A DNA stretch of 64,000 nt from Owenia fusiformis (taxonomy: Eukaryota; Annelida; Polychaeta; Sabellida; Oweniidae), in contig CAIIXF020000457.1 in the NCBI GenBank assembly GCA_903813345.2, positions 96,196 to 160,195 of the forward strand, written 5' to 3'. Positions 44,001 to 50,646 of this stretch are shown piece after piece (within the stretch, counting starts at the first letter, position 1; each line of letters begins with the position of its first letter). The position numbers were made by a program, and so were the translations under genes. The notes under the pieces were generated by a model. That model did not search any database. It was not told the DNA's origin and saw only the letters and a program-made list of their open reading frames with translations.

Positions 44001-44967
44001 TCATGCTTATTTGCTGAATATTTGCAGCTAAATGTTTAGGCGTTTTTTTGTCTAGACTTAGTAATGTATGAACAGATGGCATTTCAAAAGAGTTAACCAC
44101 CTGTTCTGTGTTTGAACTCTGGATTCGTTCAACATTTCTAAGAAGAAGGTTACTTGGTGACTTGTACATTGTATCATTCAGAATGTCAATACTTTTGCAT
44201 AGAGGCTTTATTCTCTTATTATCGGTAGGAATTTCTACAATGCAAGTTGGTTCCGTATCATTTTCTTGAATACTGTCGTCTGGTTTATGGTATTGGTTTG
44301 TTCTCTCAGCAATATCATTAGCTGATTCATCAATATCCAGTGAGTTATCATTTGTTCCATACATTTCACATGGTTCAGCCAAGTTTTTTTGGTCATTTTG
44401 AAAAATTTTGGCAGAGCTTCGGTTCTGATTTTTCATTTTTTCAGTTAGTTCAGTTTGTATATTAGGTTTTGTAATTTCAGGATTTTTATGCAGTGGCTTA
44501 TTCGTTTGCTTTGGGTTACCATCCCCGCAAGCACGGAAGTTATTCTTTGGGACGCTGCTCCCGCAAGCTAAAGTGTTATTCTTTGGGGCGCCACTCCCGC
44601 AAGCCAACGTGTTATTCTTTGGGATGCCAATCCCGCAAGCCAGGGTGTTATTCTTTGGGGGGCTAGTCCCGCAGGCCAACGTGTTATTCTTTGGGATGCC
44701 ACTCCCGCAAGCCAGGGTATTATTCTTTGGGGGGCTAGTCCCGCAGGCCAACGTGTTATTCTTTGGGATGCCACTCCCGCAAGCCAAGGCATTATTCTTT
44801 GGGGGGCTAGTCCCGCAGGCAATGGTTTTATTTATCCTCGATGCCATTCGAGATAGCGCAGGTGCTCCGGACCTACAACTACTTTCGGACCTACTACCAA
44901 CTACACATGCCTGAAAAAAGAACAAAAAATACTTTTTACAAAGGGTGGTACTTGGATAATTGTTCAC
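35074..44967 (-). CDS. Helentron protein: repeats - OTU - second protease-like - 18-aa repeats - DUF6570 - HUH Rep - Pif1 helicase - endonuclease
   Basis: The frame opens at 44967 with GTG, but the first good start is ATG 44847 (3257 residues; numbering from here); upstream, TTTTTTGTTCTTTTTTCAG|G resembles a splice acceptor. N-terminus: nine 12-residue repeats (ACGTSPPKNNTL). OTU cysteine protease with GDGNC (Cys737) and NHYD. Then GGKQCFANS (Cys882) and FDPHCRD (Asp1008, His1010), a spacing like C76-type deubiquitinases. About 12 units of an 18-residue K/Q-rich repeat (KYESDPDFQQRVKQQSKQ) at about 1263-1485. A Cys-rich segment and a DUF6570-like block (LPFMKIVQLPRGG). Rep: HVH 2040-2042 and tyrosines YIVSY 2232/2236. 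Helicase: GKAGTGKT 2594-2601, LIVDEIS and GDFYQLPPV. Endonuclease: TETW (Glu3075), GDLNEN, IDHAY and a C-terminal YHEMI in place of SDH. Roles: strand nicking, unwinding and transfer; the proteases may counter host ubiquitin signalling (inference). Confidence 0.92.
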   Translation of the reverse strand: MNNYPSTTLCKKYFLFFFQACVVGSRSESSCRSGAPALSRMASRINKTIACGTSPPKNNALACGSGIPKNNTLACGTSPPKNNTLACGSGIPKNNTLACGTSPPKNNTLACGIGIPKNNTLACGSGAPKNNTLACGSSVPKNNFRACGDGNPKQTNKPLHKNPEITKPNIQTELTEKMKNQNRSSAKIFQNDQKNLAEPCEMYGTNDNSLDIDESANDIAERTNQYHKPDDSIQENDTEPTCIVEIPTDNKRIKPLCKSIDILNDTMYKSPSNLLLRNVERIQSSNTEQVVNSFEMPSVHTLLSLDKKTPKHLAANIQQISMKKYSKGKKQMDPNLNMIKSDETETRNKISKPKFLNVMPTKENDSDIFNHEIDCIYHRYVKINDSFMNSGALDKQEKDELCRMTLCLNELMKSMKEFNMNDLQLTSLEHKVKALIQRVRYNCQSENVVAHALIQETYRTSIMCQNQVNCNISKLKHVTKAKMTKLMLSKSKQNCHLLEVCIALKSKTISMSDSLSNLKKQTTAKIKHLKKLYQNALRKQSKGAYLKQKRKSCKKSRKHISTKFEQHSKQPMIQQSSRKLGRRNKISSKNKHVPSKSTVTSVPKQDLSKIRELEQYLSDDSVRVPPIDTDKYEMQNNEEYIKSESKHEDPYFLKIVEDMEDIFQNDCTRVPPVQIHININELNNNNDIIEQSQSGGYKPEHSGNKSSDSSNDITVTRTNQSRPIGNFNPIQNYDKLHLCNINNLKYSHRTNDPVRENVELRHMKPKCLKSITGDGNCLFRAISYCISNDETNHTVIRQSIVAHRNQQDAQDYIYKSRGITDEELKMHIKSRNMNKCSVWGTDIEIATACHLYEMKIVIYERKNSWSIFGKEFMNRCIYLDHSSQNHYDVISDVQSNIVHKVIQGTIAQNNEVFDNIGGGKQCFANSLTFLMMLQNESHRNIDTTFIDDVLYRGNVLYTKIIKMNPTPTGYLCIYDIPKNISCNDKTFKFRSTPIQGQLEYWNYEDDEHGLSIHQAIDQALTDHDSCLVTFFNATMCVTKRNAMYYSFDPHCRDKQGRSNDFGKATVHVSDSFEELTKYIWNTAESLSDNIRDRGNTKNHFSVDGITLIDCARSYEIQDSVCEPKISSRLKCKNDPGKNEIKNLNVSDSSHISPESNENESCKRKLNFTENSDMQNSKEFKVGEHLSNSEQNTVGPITLEIKESYVDLCKLEYRCGQLAPGNCDKERMYSTKNTAHAKENMFHCDQFVDSKNDIFSDYDKARLRKMSKSDQQKYKSKILERIKYATNKSFKKEKIEYSKEKYASTPDFKHAMKNQSKIKYAHDIDFQERVKQQSRQKYESDPDFQQKKKQQSKQKYESDPDFQQRVKQQSKQKYESDSDFQQKKKQQSKQKYECDPDFQMKTRQQSKQKYESDPDFKQRVKQQSKQKYESDPDFKLRVKQQSKQKYESDPDFKQRVKQQSKQKYESDPDFKQRVKQQSKQKYESDPDFQQRVKQQNKQKYESDPDFQQRVKQQNKQKYESDTDLHNEKKRKSKEKYGNKRIQRENIERVIHEFKQTINDGLNYICVVCHRLLFKHQVLSYKENTYSKLSREDEQKSVSKMFLHKKEKKCKQRCTLCKSPKSKLWICQNCHVHFKKGNIPPTANNNKMTVLSTPAELKNLNVLEQHLVSLRLPFMKIVQLPRGGQSGMNGPVIYVSSNAIENIKALPRPISDEQLLTVKLKRKLEYKGHYLYKSVNVSKVKRALEYLKQNNEQYKDIEILDDFMNSIPPEILSEEDKKEYGSKCDLKSTKTGCDQDQQETTTENLENDTKNDMQNIIFDTCMQPDDIAQHILDTHLDKIYCLAPGENNKPIRILEEKNNEALSFPTLFPNGKNTNAETREKKLSTSKYFGNRLFSADLRFAKHTQYIFYAQYLSELQNILSKVSINLRKITEKSTSGDVITADDIISKEKSEKLCRKNVGHHYLQPIRGTPPYWQHVQKDLFAMIRQLGPPTWFCSFSSADLKWNEVIDTILKQNNDPRLPDEITKTERCEFIRDNPVTVARMFDNRWRRFMNDVLKSPAEPIGRIKDMFYRVEFQMRGSPHVHCLIWIENAPIYGKSKESDVEEFIDRYITCELPDETIDPDLNRIVNEVQTHSKKHSKSCKKNKKVSCRFHFPKLPSNKTFIVDDNDSDESLESIPTKVAEDIIQSLWEFFLSEDYSEMTLTEIFEKAHPGLTMEKYENVIRVLTNKRKKTIFLRRNVKEMWINNYNADLLRAWEANMDIQYVLDVFSCVVYIVSYISKQEREMSQNLIDAEQEAKEKNASASKLMKMIGYKYMKHREVSAQEAVYRATNLHLKECSRQTVFLPVGNNPIKMSLPISQIRKNKENEQEKIWATSIIERYFARPRNEEFNELCLAQFASFYRVVTYNYDEEVIESEKESSKKIQLNNGLGYIQKRSNSPPAIIRYPKFSKDTNPDEYYHSMLQLFIPHRSDQELQPTKYETFECYFKYGKKKHGGNLLRVSEIVSKYKTIYDVTGDELDAAQEQLNEEDTYENAWSQLAPEQELERQECISEKIKPMCDEIDETDMPDIDIKTKVKGHVNCLVELQTDTIHTEEAMKLMRTMNKKQKQIFYFIRKRCLELSWHKKVEPLFLHICGKAGTGKTHLIKCIHYISTHLLRNLLENPDDLSVLLTSPTGTSAFQINGNTLHSAFRITSRSMPAIYKSLEERDIAPLKMRLKTLEHLIVDEISMVSVRLFNTVRGRLQQIKPRNHPDFGDTSVLAFGDFYQLPPVMQQSLLTSNETNYNPWEKFKKIELTEIMRQKGDLKYAEFLNRIRILKKGEKLSTEDDEFIREIMKKPIPEDVMRIYSKHVHVNEYNRKRILSHAQSTNNKIYNVKAIDYTKLKGQEWKKTDKAPNRRNDTLSHEIQICIGAHVLLIKNICTADGLANGAFGVITAIEFENDSDNMPKAVWVKFDNPKVGIKSRYKNQSKAHPDSIRIEPYNDEVNSRFMRRQLPLILSYGCTIHKLQGKTCDRLAISCKNMFTGGQAYVAFSRVTSAEGLYIIDYDPEKIYCDETIAKALEEMPELDLSQYLPHYEMSTENDLSIIYHNTQGLIAHIEDVKCNTDLTSCDIMCLTETWLRHEKVSEILQIETFNSPHIVNRKTVTDSSSHEGGIVIYKKCCLGELQTFNITSPLDNAITIIKDIAMITIYKSPQIRKKRFVVEMENILQHVHKKHKKGLVVGDLNENLMETESKHPIHDFLIGKKYRLLSDPAVPTTEFGTCIDHAYASQALHNVDVCVLPIYYSYHEMIKVIIRNIK
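40395..41060 (-). repeat. 54-bp tandem coding repeats inside the Helentron ORF
   Basis: About 12 in-frame copies of a 54-bp unit encoding KYESDPDFQQRVKQQSKQ with small changes (QQ/KQ/KL, RV/KK/KT). The central copies are nearly identical at the DNA level, pointing to recent expansion. Probably a charged helical linker. Confidence 0.9.
44514..44830 (-). repeat. 36-bp tandem coding repeats at the Helentron N-terminus
   Basis: Nine in-frame copies of ACG(T/S)(S/G)(P/I)PKNNTL. A two-unit (72-bp) higher-order pattern is visible, TSP alternating with SGI. GC content is higher than in the rest of the ORF. Function unknown. Confidence 0.9.
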
Positions 44968-45225
44968 GAGAACTATGAAAAAATTTGTTCAAAGGTTACA
45001 TTTTACTTGTACTATGAAAACTAGCTTGCTTCATCATAGTAGACAATTTTTCATTGCAATTCTGTATTAAAGGACCGATTATTTTAAACCCCAGACTATT
45101 TAGAAAAGGTTCTTTTTAATGGAATGATTCTGTTGCAAGCAATGGTTTAAACTTGCTAAGATATCAATTTATTTAAAATGACAGAATTTGGAAAATGTTT
45201 CTCTAAATATTACATAGGATTTCAA
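44968..45225. other. Presumed Helentron 5' flank
   Basis: No gene. Should contain the Helentron promoter or upstream exon, but no terminal motif shared with the 34538 side was found. Confidence 0.3.
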
Positions 45226-45728
45226 TTACTGTAGAAGAAATTATTGCGGGAACAAATTATAACGAAAATCAAAAAACGTGAGAAGAAATTATAACGGTCC
45301 AAGAGCTCAATAATTTCATGTCAAACTAGGCCTAGAAAGCCCATTTGTTCTAGCCAAGGTTTTAATGCTTGATTCCCGAAATCATTAAGGCTTATCGCTG
45401 TGTGAGCGATAATAGAGTTACAAATTCACGCTAACTTACTGTGTTTAAATGAAAGCTCCTGACAGTTCATATACTTTCGAATATTCATTCTAATACTAAT
45501 TATGCTTCCTTGATTGTTTAATTACTCATACAGTCATCATATTTGGTTTCCCCGGTACGTAACCATCTAATTTAGCAATAAAACTTCGACGAGGCGGTTT
45601 AACATTCTGGCGTTTCATGATTTCAGTAAGTTTTAATAAACTTTCGCGGGATTAATTATGAGGGTCAAAGCCTGACGCTATTTTTCGCTATAATATTTTC
45701 CTCGTAATATTTTCTTCTTCTACAGTAA
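45226..45728. mobile_element. MITE with TTACTGTAGAAGAA ends
   Basis: TTACTGTAGAAGAA at the left and its exact complement TTCTTCTACAGTAA at the right, 503 bp apart. The inner sequence has further mirrored words (AAATTATTGCGGG / CGCGGGATTAATT). No coding capacity. Confidence 0.6.
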
Positions 45729-46119
45729 TGTACTCAAAATTTTATCAATTCAAAATTATCTTAGTGAATAAGATAATGTTTTTATCTTTTGTCAATCTTG
45801 AGTCTGTTAATTCATGATCCCCACAAATGTGAAATTTCCCAAGTGAGGTTACTGTACTTCTGGTATATTTTGTTGGTTATTAATTTCTTTCATTTTGAAA
45901 AATCACAAATTACCCACTTTTAAATATCATAGATATTGGAAGGTGAAATTATACTATTCTCTCAATCATGAAGCTTTGTATTATACTTTGACAAAACAAG
46001 CCATATTGATATGATTTAATTATAATTTTTTATATCTTGAAATCGATATTTTATTTGCTTTCAATAATTAAATCAAACAAGACACAGAGTGAACAGAATT
46101 GCACCCTTGAATAGAATAG
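45729..46119. other. No gene seen
   Basis: AT-rich sequence without a supportable feature. Confidence 0.35.
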
Positions 46120-46890
46120 TTTTCAGGATGGAAAATCTAAAATGGCCACCCTATAATTTACCAAGACTGCCTAAAACTAATCAGCTCTAACATTTTCTCC
46201 ATAGAAACATCTCTAAAATTGTAAGATGAATCCATGAAATCTATAAACAAGCCTCAACAGACAAGATTTTAGCACAGAAAATTCAAAATGGCCACCTTAA
46301 CATTTACCCAGAATTCAAAAATCTAATCAGTTCTAGGCTTTCATAGGTAGAAATATCCAGATGAATCCATGAAAATGGTTTGGCTGGAAACCTCTAGACA
46401 AACCTTGATAGACAAGAATTTAGGACAGAAAATCCAAAATGACCGCCTTAACATTTAGTTCTAGACTTTCATAGGTAGAATCATTCCTGAAAATTTCAAT
46501 TGAATCCCTCAAATGGTTTGGCGCGAAACCTGTAGACAAGCCTTGGCAGACAAGATTTTTGGATGGAAAATCCAAAATGGTCACCCTAACATTTACCCAG
46601 AATGTCGAAAAAACTTATCAGCTCTAAACTTTCATAGGTAGAAACATCCCTGATAATTTCAAATGAATCCCTCAAACGGTTTAGTGTGAACCTGTAAACA
46701 AGCCTTGAGAGACAAGATTTTAGAACGGAAACCCAAAATGGCCACCTTTACATTTATCCAGAATGATGAAAAACTGATCAGTTCTAAACTTTCATCGGTA
46801 GAAACATTCCTGAAATTTTCAGGTGAATCCCTTAAATGGTTTGGCTGGAAACCTACAGACAAGATTTATAGGGATGCCCACCCGACGCCT
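46120..46890 (+). repeat. Satellite with ~150-bp unit, about five copies
   Basis: Repeated blocks AAAATCCAAAATGGCCACC, TTTACCCAGAAT, CTTTCATAGGTAGAAACAT and GACAAGCCTTG recur at intervals of roughly 140-160 bases with moderate divergence. One copy (about 46430-46560) is internally deleted. Confidence 0.8.
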
Positions 46891-47971
46891 AGCAAACTGA
46901 TCACAATATAGCACCCAAGGGTGCAATAAAAAGTCATCTCTGCCCCAAATCAATCCAACGCAGTGAAACTCACCCAGGAGTCCAAATCTGAACTTTTCCG
47001 TAAATCTCTGCCGTAAATAATTTATGACAGGACAACTATACTGATAAAGTTTAAAACCGATTCTGAATTATTCCCTAAACTTATCCTAACAGGAGATGTC
47101 GTATTCTGTGTTTAACATCGCAAACTACAGCAATTTGGACAATGATCTTGCCACAGGGTGTGACGTGATAACATTGCGCTTGTCTTTGGATTCTCAAAAA
47201 AAAGTATAGCATCTTTACAAAATTACCTCTTATTTTATGAATATTGGGTGATATGTAAAATACTATTTATAAGCATGAAGCTATTGATATTGGGTTTCGT
47301 AATATTCGTAATATAATATAATACTTGCATTCGGCTACATTATTTTGATTATGTCAAATTGTAAATTTAGAACAGGTAAATAGGTGTCCTAGAAATATAC
47401 AGAATAATCGTAAATTTACAATGATTTAGAAATATACGGAAAAGTTAAGAAATGGCTTTAACGTAAGTATATCACAAATTAACAATTGAATTCACGATCA
47501 GAAAAGTTCAGATTCGGACTCCATTAAAGCTTTACTTCAGTATGATAATTATTAAGCAAATTGTATGGAATTTTATATAAACATTTTTTTGCAATATTAG
47601 ATCCACAGTTGGTCAGTAGTAATTCATCTAAGTGTCACCAATCATTGATTAAGCAAGTTTCTAAAAAATATAGATCATTTGGAAATATATTTTTATTTCT
47701 GTCGTTGTATTTTAATAACAGTAATTGTACATTAAGTAATGAATTAAAAAAATTATAATTATTCCATATTCCAAAATAAGTTAGTGTCATTTCCCAATGT
47801 GTTTCATAGAGAATGGTCAGATCAGGTCATTAGTTAGGTTATTGTGTTCTCTAAACAAAAAAACATCATCTATTATTCCCTAAATAATTGAAACAGTTAA
47901 ATATTGATATCTGACACAGAATTAAATATACAACTTTAACATTACATTATAGAATAAGGTTTGTCAATAAA
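46891..47971. other. No gene seen
   Basis: AT-rich. The only frame of note (47561-47758) has no recognisable features. Confidence 0.35.
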
Positions 47972-48142
47972 TTAATATGTAGAGGTTGATTTTTCATAGG
48001 GTTTTGATTGATTTGATTTGGGGTCGAGATGACATGTCGCCAGATAGAATGGTTCCCATCGCTTATACTGTACCTTCTTCAGGCCAAGTCTGGCCCTAAC
48101 CATAGCAGCCCTCCTGCTCATACACTTCGGTTTTCTTGCCAT
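47972..48142 (-). CDS. Candidate small basic ORF or exon
   Basis: Minus-strand ATG 48142 opens 56 codons: MARKPKCMSRRAAMVRARLG, then LKKVQYKRWEPFYLATCHLD and a short tail to TAA. The first half is strongly basic. TTATTCTTTCTAG immediately precedes the ATG and could be a splice acceptor. The stretch is clearly more GC-rich than its flanks, which hints at selection. I recognise no family; it could also be a chance frame in a repeat. Confidence 0.25.
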   Translation of the reverse strand: MARKPKCMSRRAAMVRARLGLKKVQYKRWEPFYLATCHLDPKSNQSKPYEKSTSTY

Positions 48143-49600
48143 AGCTAGAAAGAATAATATATATGCATAGTAACTAATGAGACAATTAGCTCAATTGTGT
48201 ACAATGTAATCAAGTTTGTTCTAAATACATATTCCTTACATACAGTATATATACTTTCCCTAGTGATTTCATTGACTTAATCGTTTTAGCCTTACCTAGG
48301 AAAACTAGTGAGGGCTATATTTACAACACACCAAAGCCATATATTCAATGATATGGACATAATTTTTGTATTACATACATTTATGTCCATGGCTACTCTA
48401 TATTACGTCACACATCTGTGTGTGAATGGAATTTTAGAAGAAATGAAACATGATTTCATAAGATTGTCATGGTAAAAAGTTTGGTGGCTATTCAGGAATA
48501 CATAATGGATCTTCAGCTCCATTGACTCCCATACAAATGCTTCGCTAGGCATGTAATACAAGGTTATATAACTACCATATAAAAGAGAAATGGTTAGACA
48601 AGGACTGTGATAGCTCAACTGCTAAAGGGAAAGGACCAATCTTTTTACTGTAAAGCATGTTGGTCAATCGATCCATACTATTGATCAGTCGATCAGTCAG
48701 TTGGTAAGTCGGTCGGTCTGTCTGGACATCTCCTAGACCTTTTGACCTTGGCCCCTCAATCTTGGTCAACATACTAACTGGATCTGCAAGTTCTCTATAA
48801 AGGTATTTGGCTTTTCAAAACTCTTGGTCTGTGCTGTGACCCTTAACCTACCCATGATTAGGTGTCTTGAAGTCAAGGTCAAATTGGTATTTGGTGTTTT
48901 AATAATTTTTGGGACTGTTGTGACCCTTGACAACCCATATTTAGGCATTTGAAGGATACTGTCACCTTTGGTGACTCATGTTTAGGTGACCTGAGGTCAA
49001 AGTTAATAATACTTGTGGGCCAAGCTCATTTTAAGGTCAAGGATTAATATCTAGGTCATGGCCCTTTGGACAAGTTCACCTCAATTCATTTCCAACCACC
49101 TTAGAACTAAATCACAATACAATATATAGTAGTACAGTTTATGTTTCATCAAATAGACTATATAGATCACTGCTAATAATATAATAAAATATACACAATC
49201 TCACATCATTAATTGATTACATTTCTGAAAAATAACCATTCTTTCAAAATATGATTTTACAATTAACATGATTATTCACATTGATCAAAGGTATATATTT
49301 TGCACATTATTAGTACAATATATTATAAATTTATCAAAGAAAATAAAGGATACAAAGACAAAATATAGCCATTACAAGTTTCAGTATTTTACATTTTCAA
49401 AGAACTGATACATAGAATCGCTTTATGACATATTATATATTATTCAATGGTTTAACAAGGTAATATACATATATATTATATATTTTCTATATTTGATTTA
49501 TTAATATCGCTTACGGTTTTAAGTTATATTATAAGTCATATAATGATAAAAAGATAAACAAAATATGAAAAGATTTAAAAACTAGACATGAGGATATATA
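48143..49600. other. No gene; AT-rich with GGTCAAGG-type repeat words
   Basis: 48650-49080 holds CAGTCGATCAGTCAG and many AGGTCAAGGTCA-like words similar to those in the arrays elsewhere. The remainder is very AT-rich and starts the family of ATTCATCAAAT...ACATAGAT repeats found through 57.4 kb. Confidence 0.4.
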
Positions 49601-50644
49601 CAAGGGCCGAGCAATATATTCGCTACTTTTTGCTTTATTTTCTTTTATATTTGTTTATTTCCATTGAAATTTGGTACAGACATAGAGTGTAGAATTCCGC
49701 ATCTTTTGATTCCATTTTCAAGCCCATTGCCAAATATGGCAAAAAATTATGGTTGTCATAGCAACGGGAGGAATGAGCCACCGGAGCTGCCCATAATTTT
49801 ACTGCAATTGCACATGCAACAATATCTTTATATGCCCATTTCTCATAACAAAAACATTCAGTTTGGGTAATTTTTATAAACATTGCTTACTGGACATTGA
49901 TCCAATATTCAGAAGAATGGTTGTGATGTCATAGATGTTCTTTTCAAACAATAAAGAGGTCACAATTGATCCGCATATGCATCACAAAAGGGAGACTCTG
50001 CTTCCTGAGTTGCATCAAGAAGCAAGCATGGTAAATGCAAATCTAAAAGAACAGAGACTTTGTATAAAAATATCAGTGAAAAAGGGACACACATTAAAAA
50101 AAGCTGTGGAGGACTGTAGAACTACATATGGGGAAGCTTGTGGGAGCTATTACTTTATTAGACATTGGTTTAAAAGGTTTGAACTTGGACGCAACTCAGT
50201 TGATGAGAATGAGCTACGCGGGCAGAGGTTTGGTGAACGTGAAGAAGTTGTTGAGGCCGTCCATAAGGCCCTAAAAGACCTCTATGGAAATGGAAACGCA
50301 ACAGGCCTATCAAGACTGGCTTTCCCGATGTAGAAAATGCATAGCTGCAGATGGACACTATTTTGAGAATGAGGCATGGAATGAGGAGTAACTGTCTTAA
50401 TTAACAAAAAGGACATTTTGTATAAAAGTTGTTTTCTGAAACATTGTCACAAATGTCAGCTCCGGTGGTCACTATCAACCAATATTCAATGCCATGTAAA
50501 ATATTACGGATGTAACCAAATAAATGCACATTTGGTGATATTACAGAAAAATGTTTTTTCTATTATTTTGGAAAATTTCAGGTAAGATACTTTATTATTA
50601 ACAATTTGAGAGCAAAAAGTAGCGAATATATTGCTCGGCCCTTG
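49601..50644 (+). mobile_element. Mariner element with perfect 34-bp inverted ends, catalytic core deleted
   Basis: CAAGGGCCGAGCAATATATT begins a 34-base terminus whose exact complement ends the element; TA lies on both sides (49599-49600, 50645-50646). 1044 bp. The perfect ends imply a recent move. The transposase inside has lost the DDE core, so it depends on a full-length relative. Confidence 0.85.
50028..50391 (+). pseudogene. Internally deleted mariner transposase
   Basis: From ATG 50028 the N-terminal DNA-binding part is intact: RLCIKISVKKGHTLKKAVED, then TYGEACGSYYFIRHWFKRFE and GRNSVDENELRGQRF, the helix-turn-helix and linker of mariner transposases. After about 85 residues it jumps to the C-terminal block WLSRCRKCIAADGHYFENE, in the +1 frame (50317-50391, TAA). 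The D,D34D region in between is missing. At most a DNA-binding peptide could be made. Confidence 0.7.
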
Positions 50645-50646
50645 TA

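Larger units (their letters stand above)
34538..44967 (-). mobile_element. Autonomous Helentron (rolling-circle DNA transposon)
   Basis: Contains a single uninterrupted 9.8-kb ORF with HUH Rep, Pif1-type helicase and C-terminal endonuclease, the combination that defines Helentrons among Helitrons. A 14-bp hairpin lies at the presumed 3' side. The 5' end was not found, so the left/right limits are minimal. Intactness of 3.2 thousand codons argues for recent activity. Confidence 0.85.

Noticed and set aside
44514-44830. CRISPR array
   Set aside because: 36-bp repeats look superficially CRISPR-like but are directly tandem, have no spacers and code in frame within a eukaryotic transposon.
44568-44914. 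Other-frame repeat peptides at the Helentron N-terminus
   Set aside because: Shadows of the 36-bp coding repeat; the in-frame version continues into the OTU domain.
49664-49883. Short frames on both strands near 49.7 kb
   Set aside because: Inside the non-coding left part of the mariner element; no similarity to the transposase.
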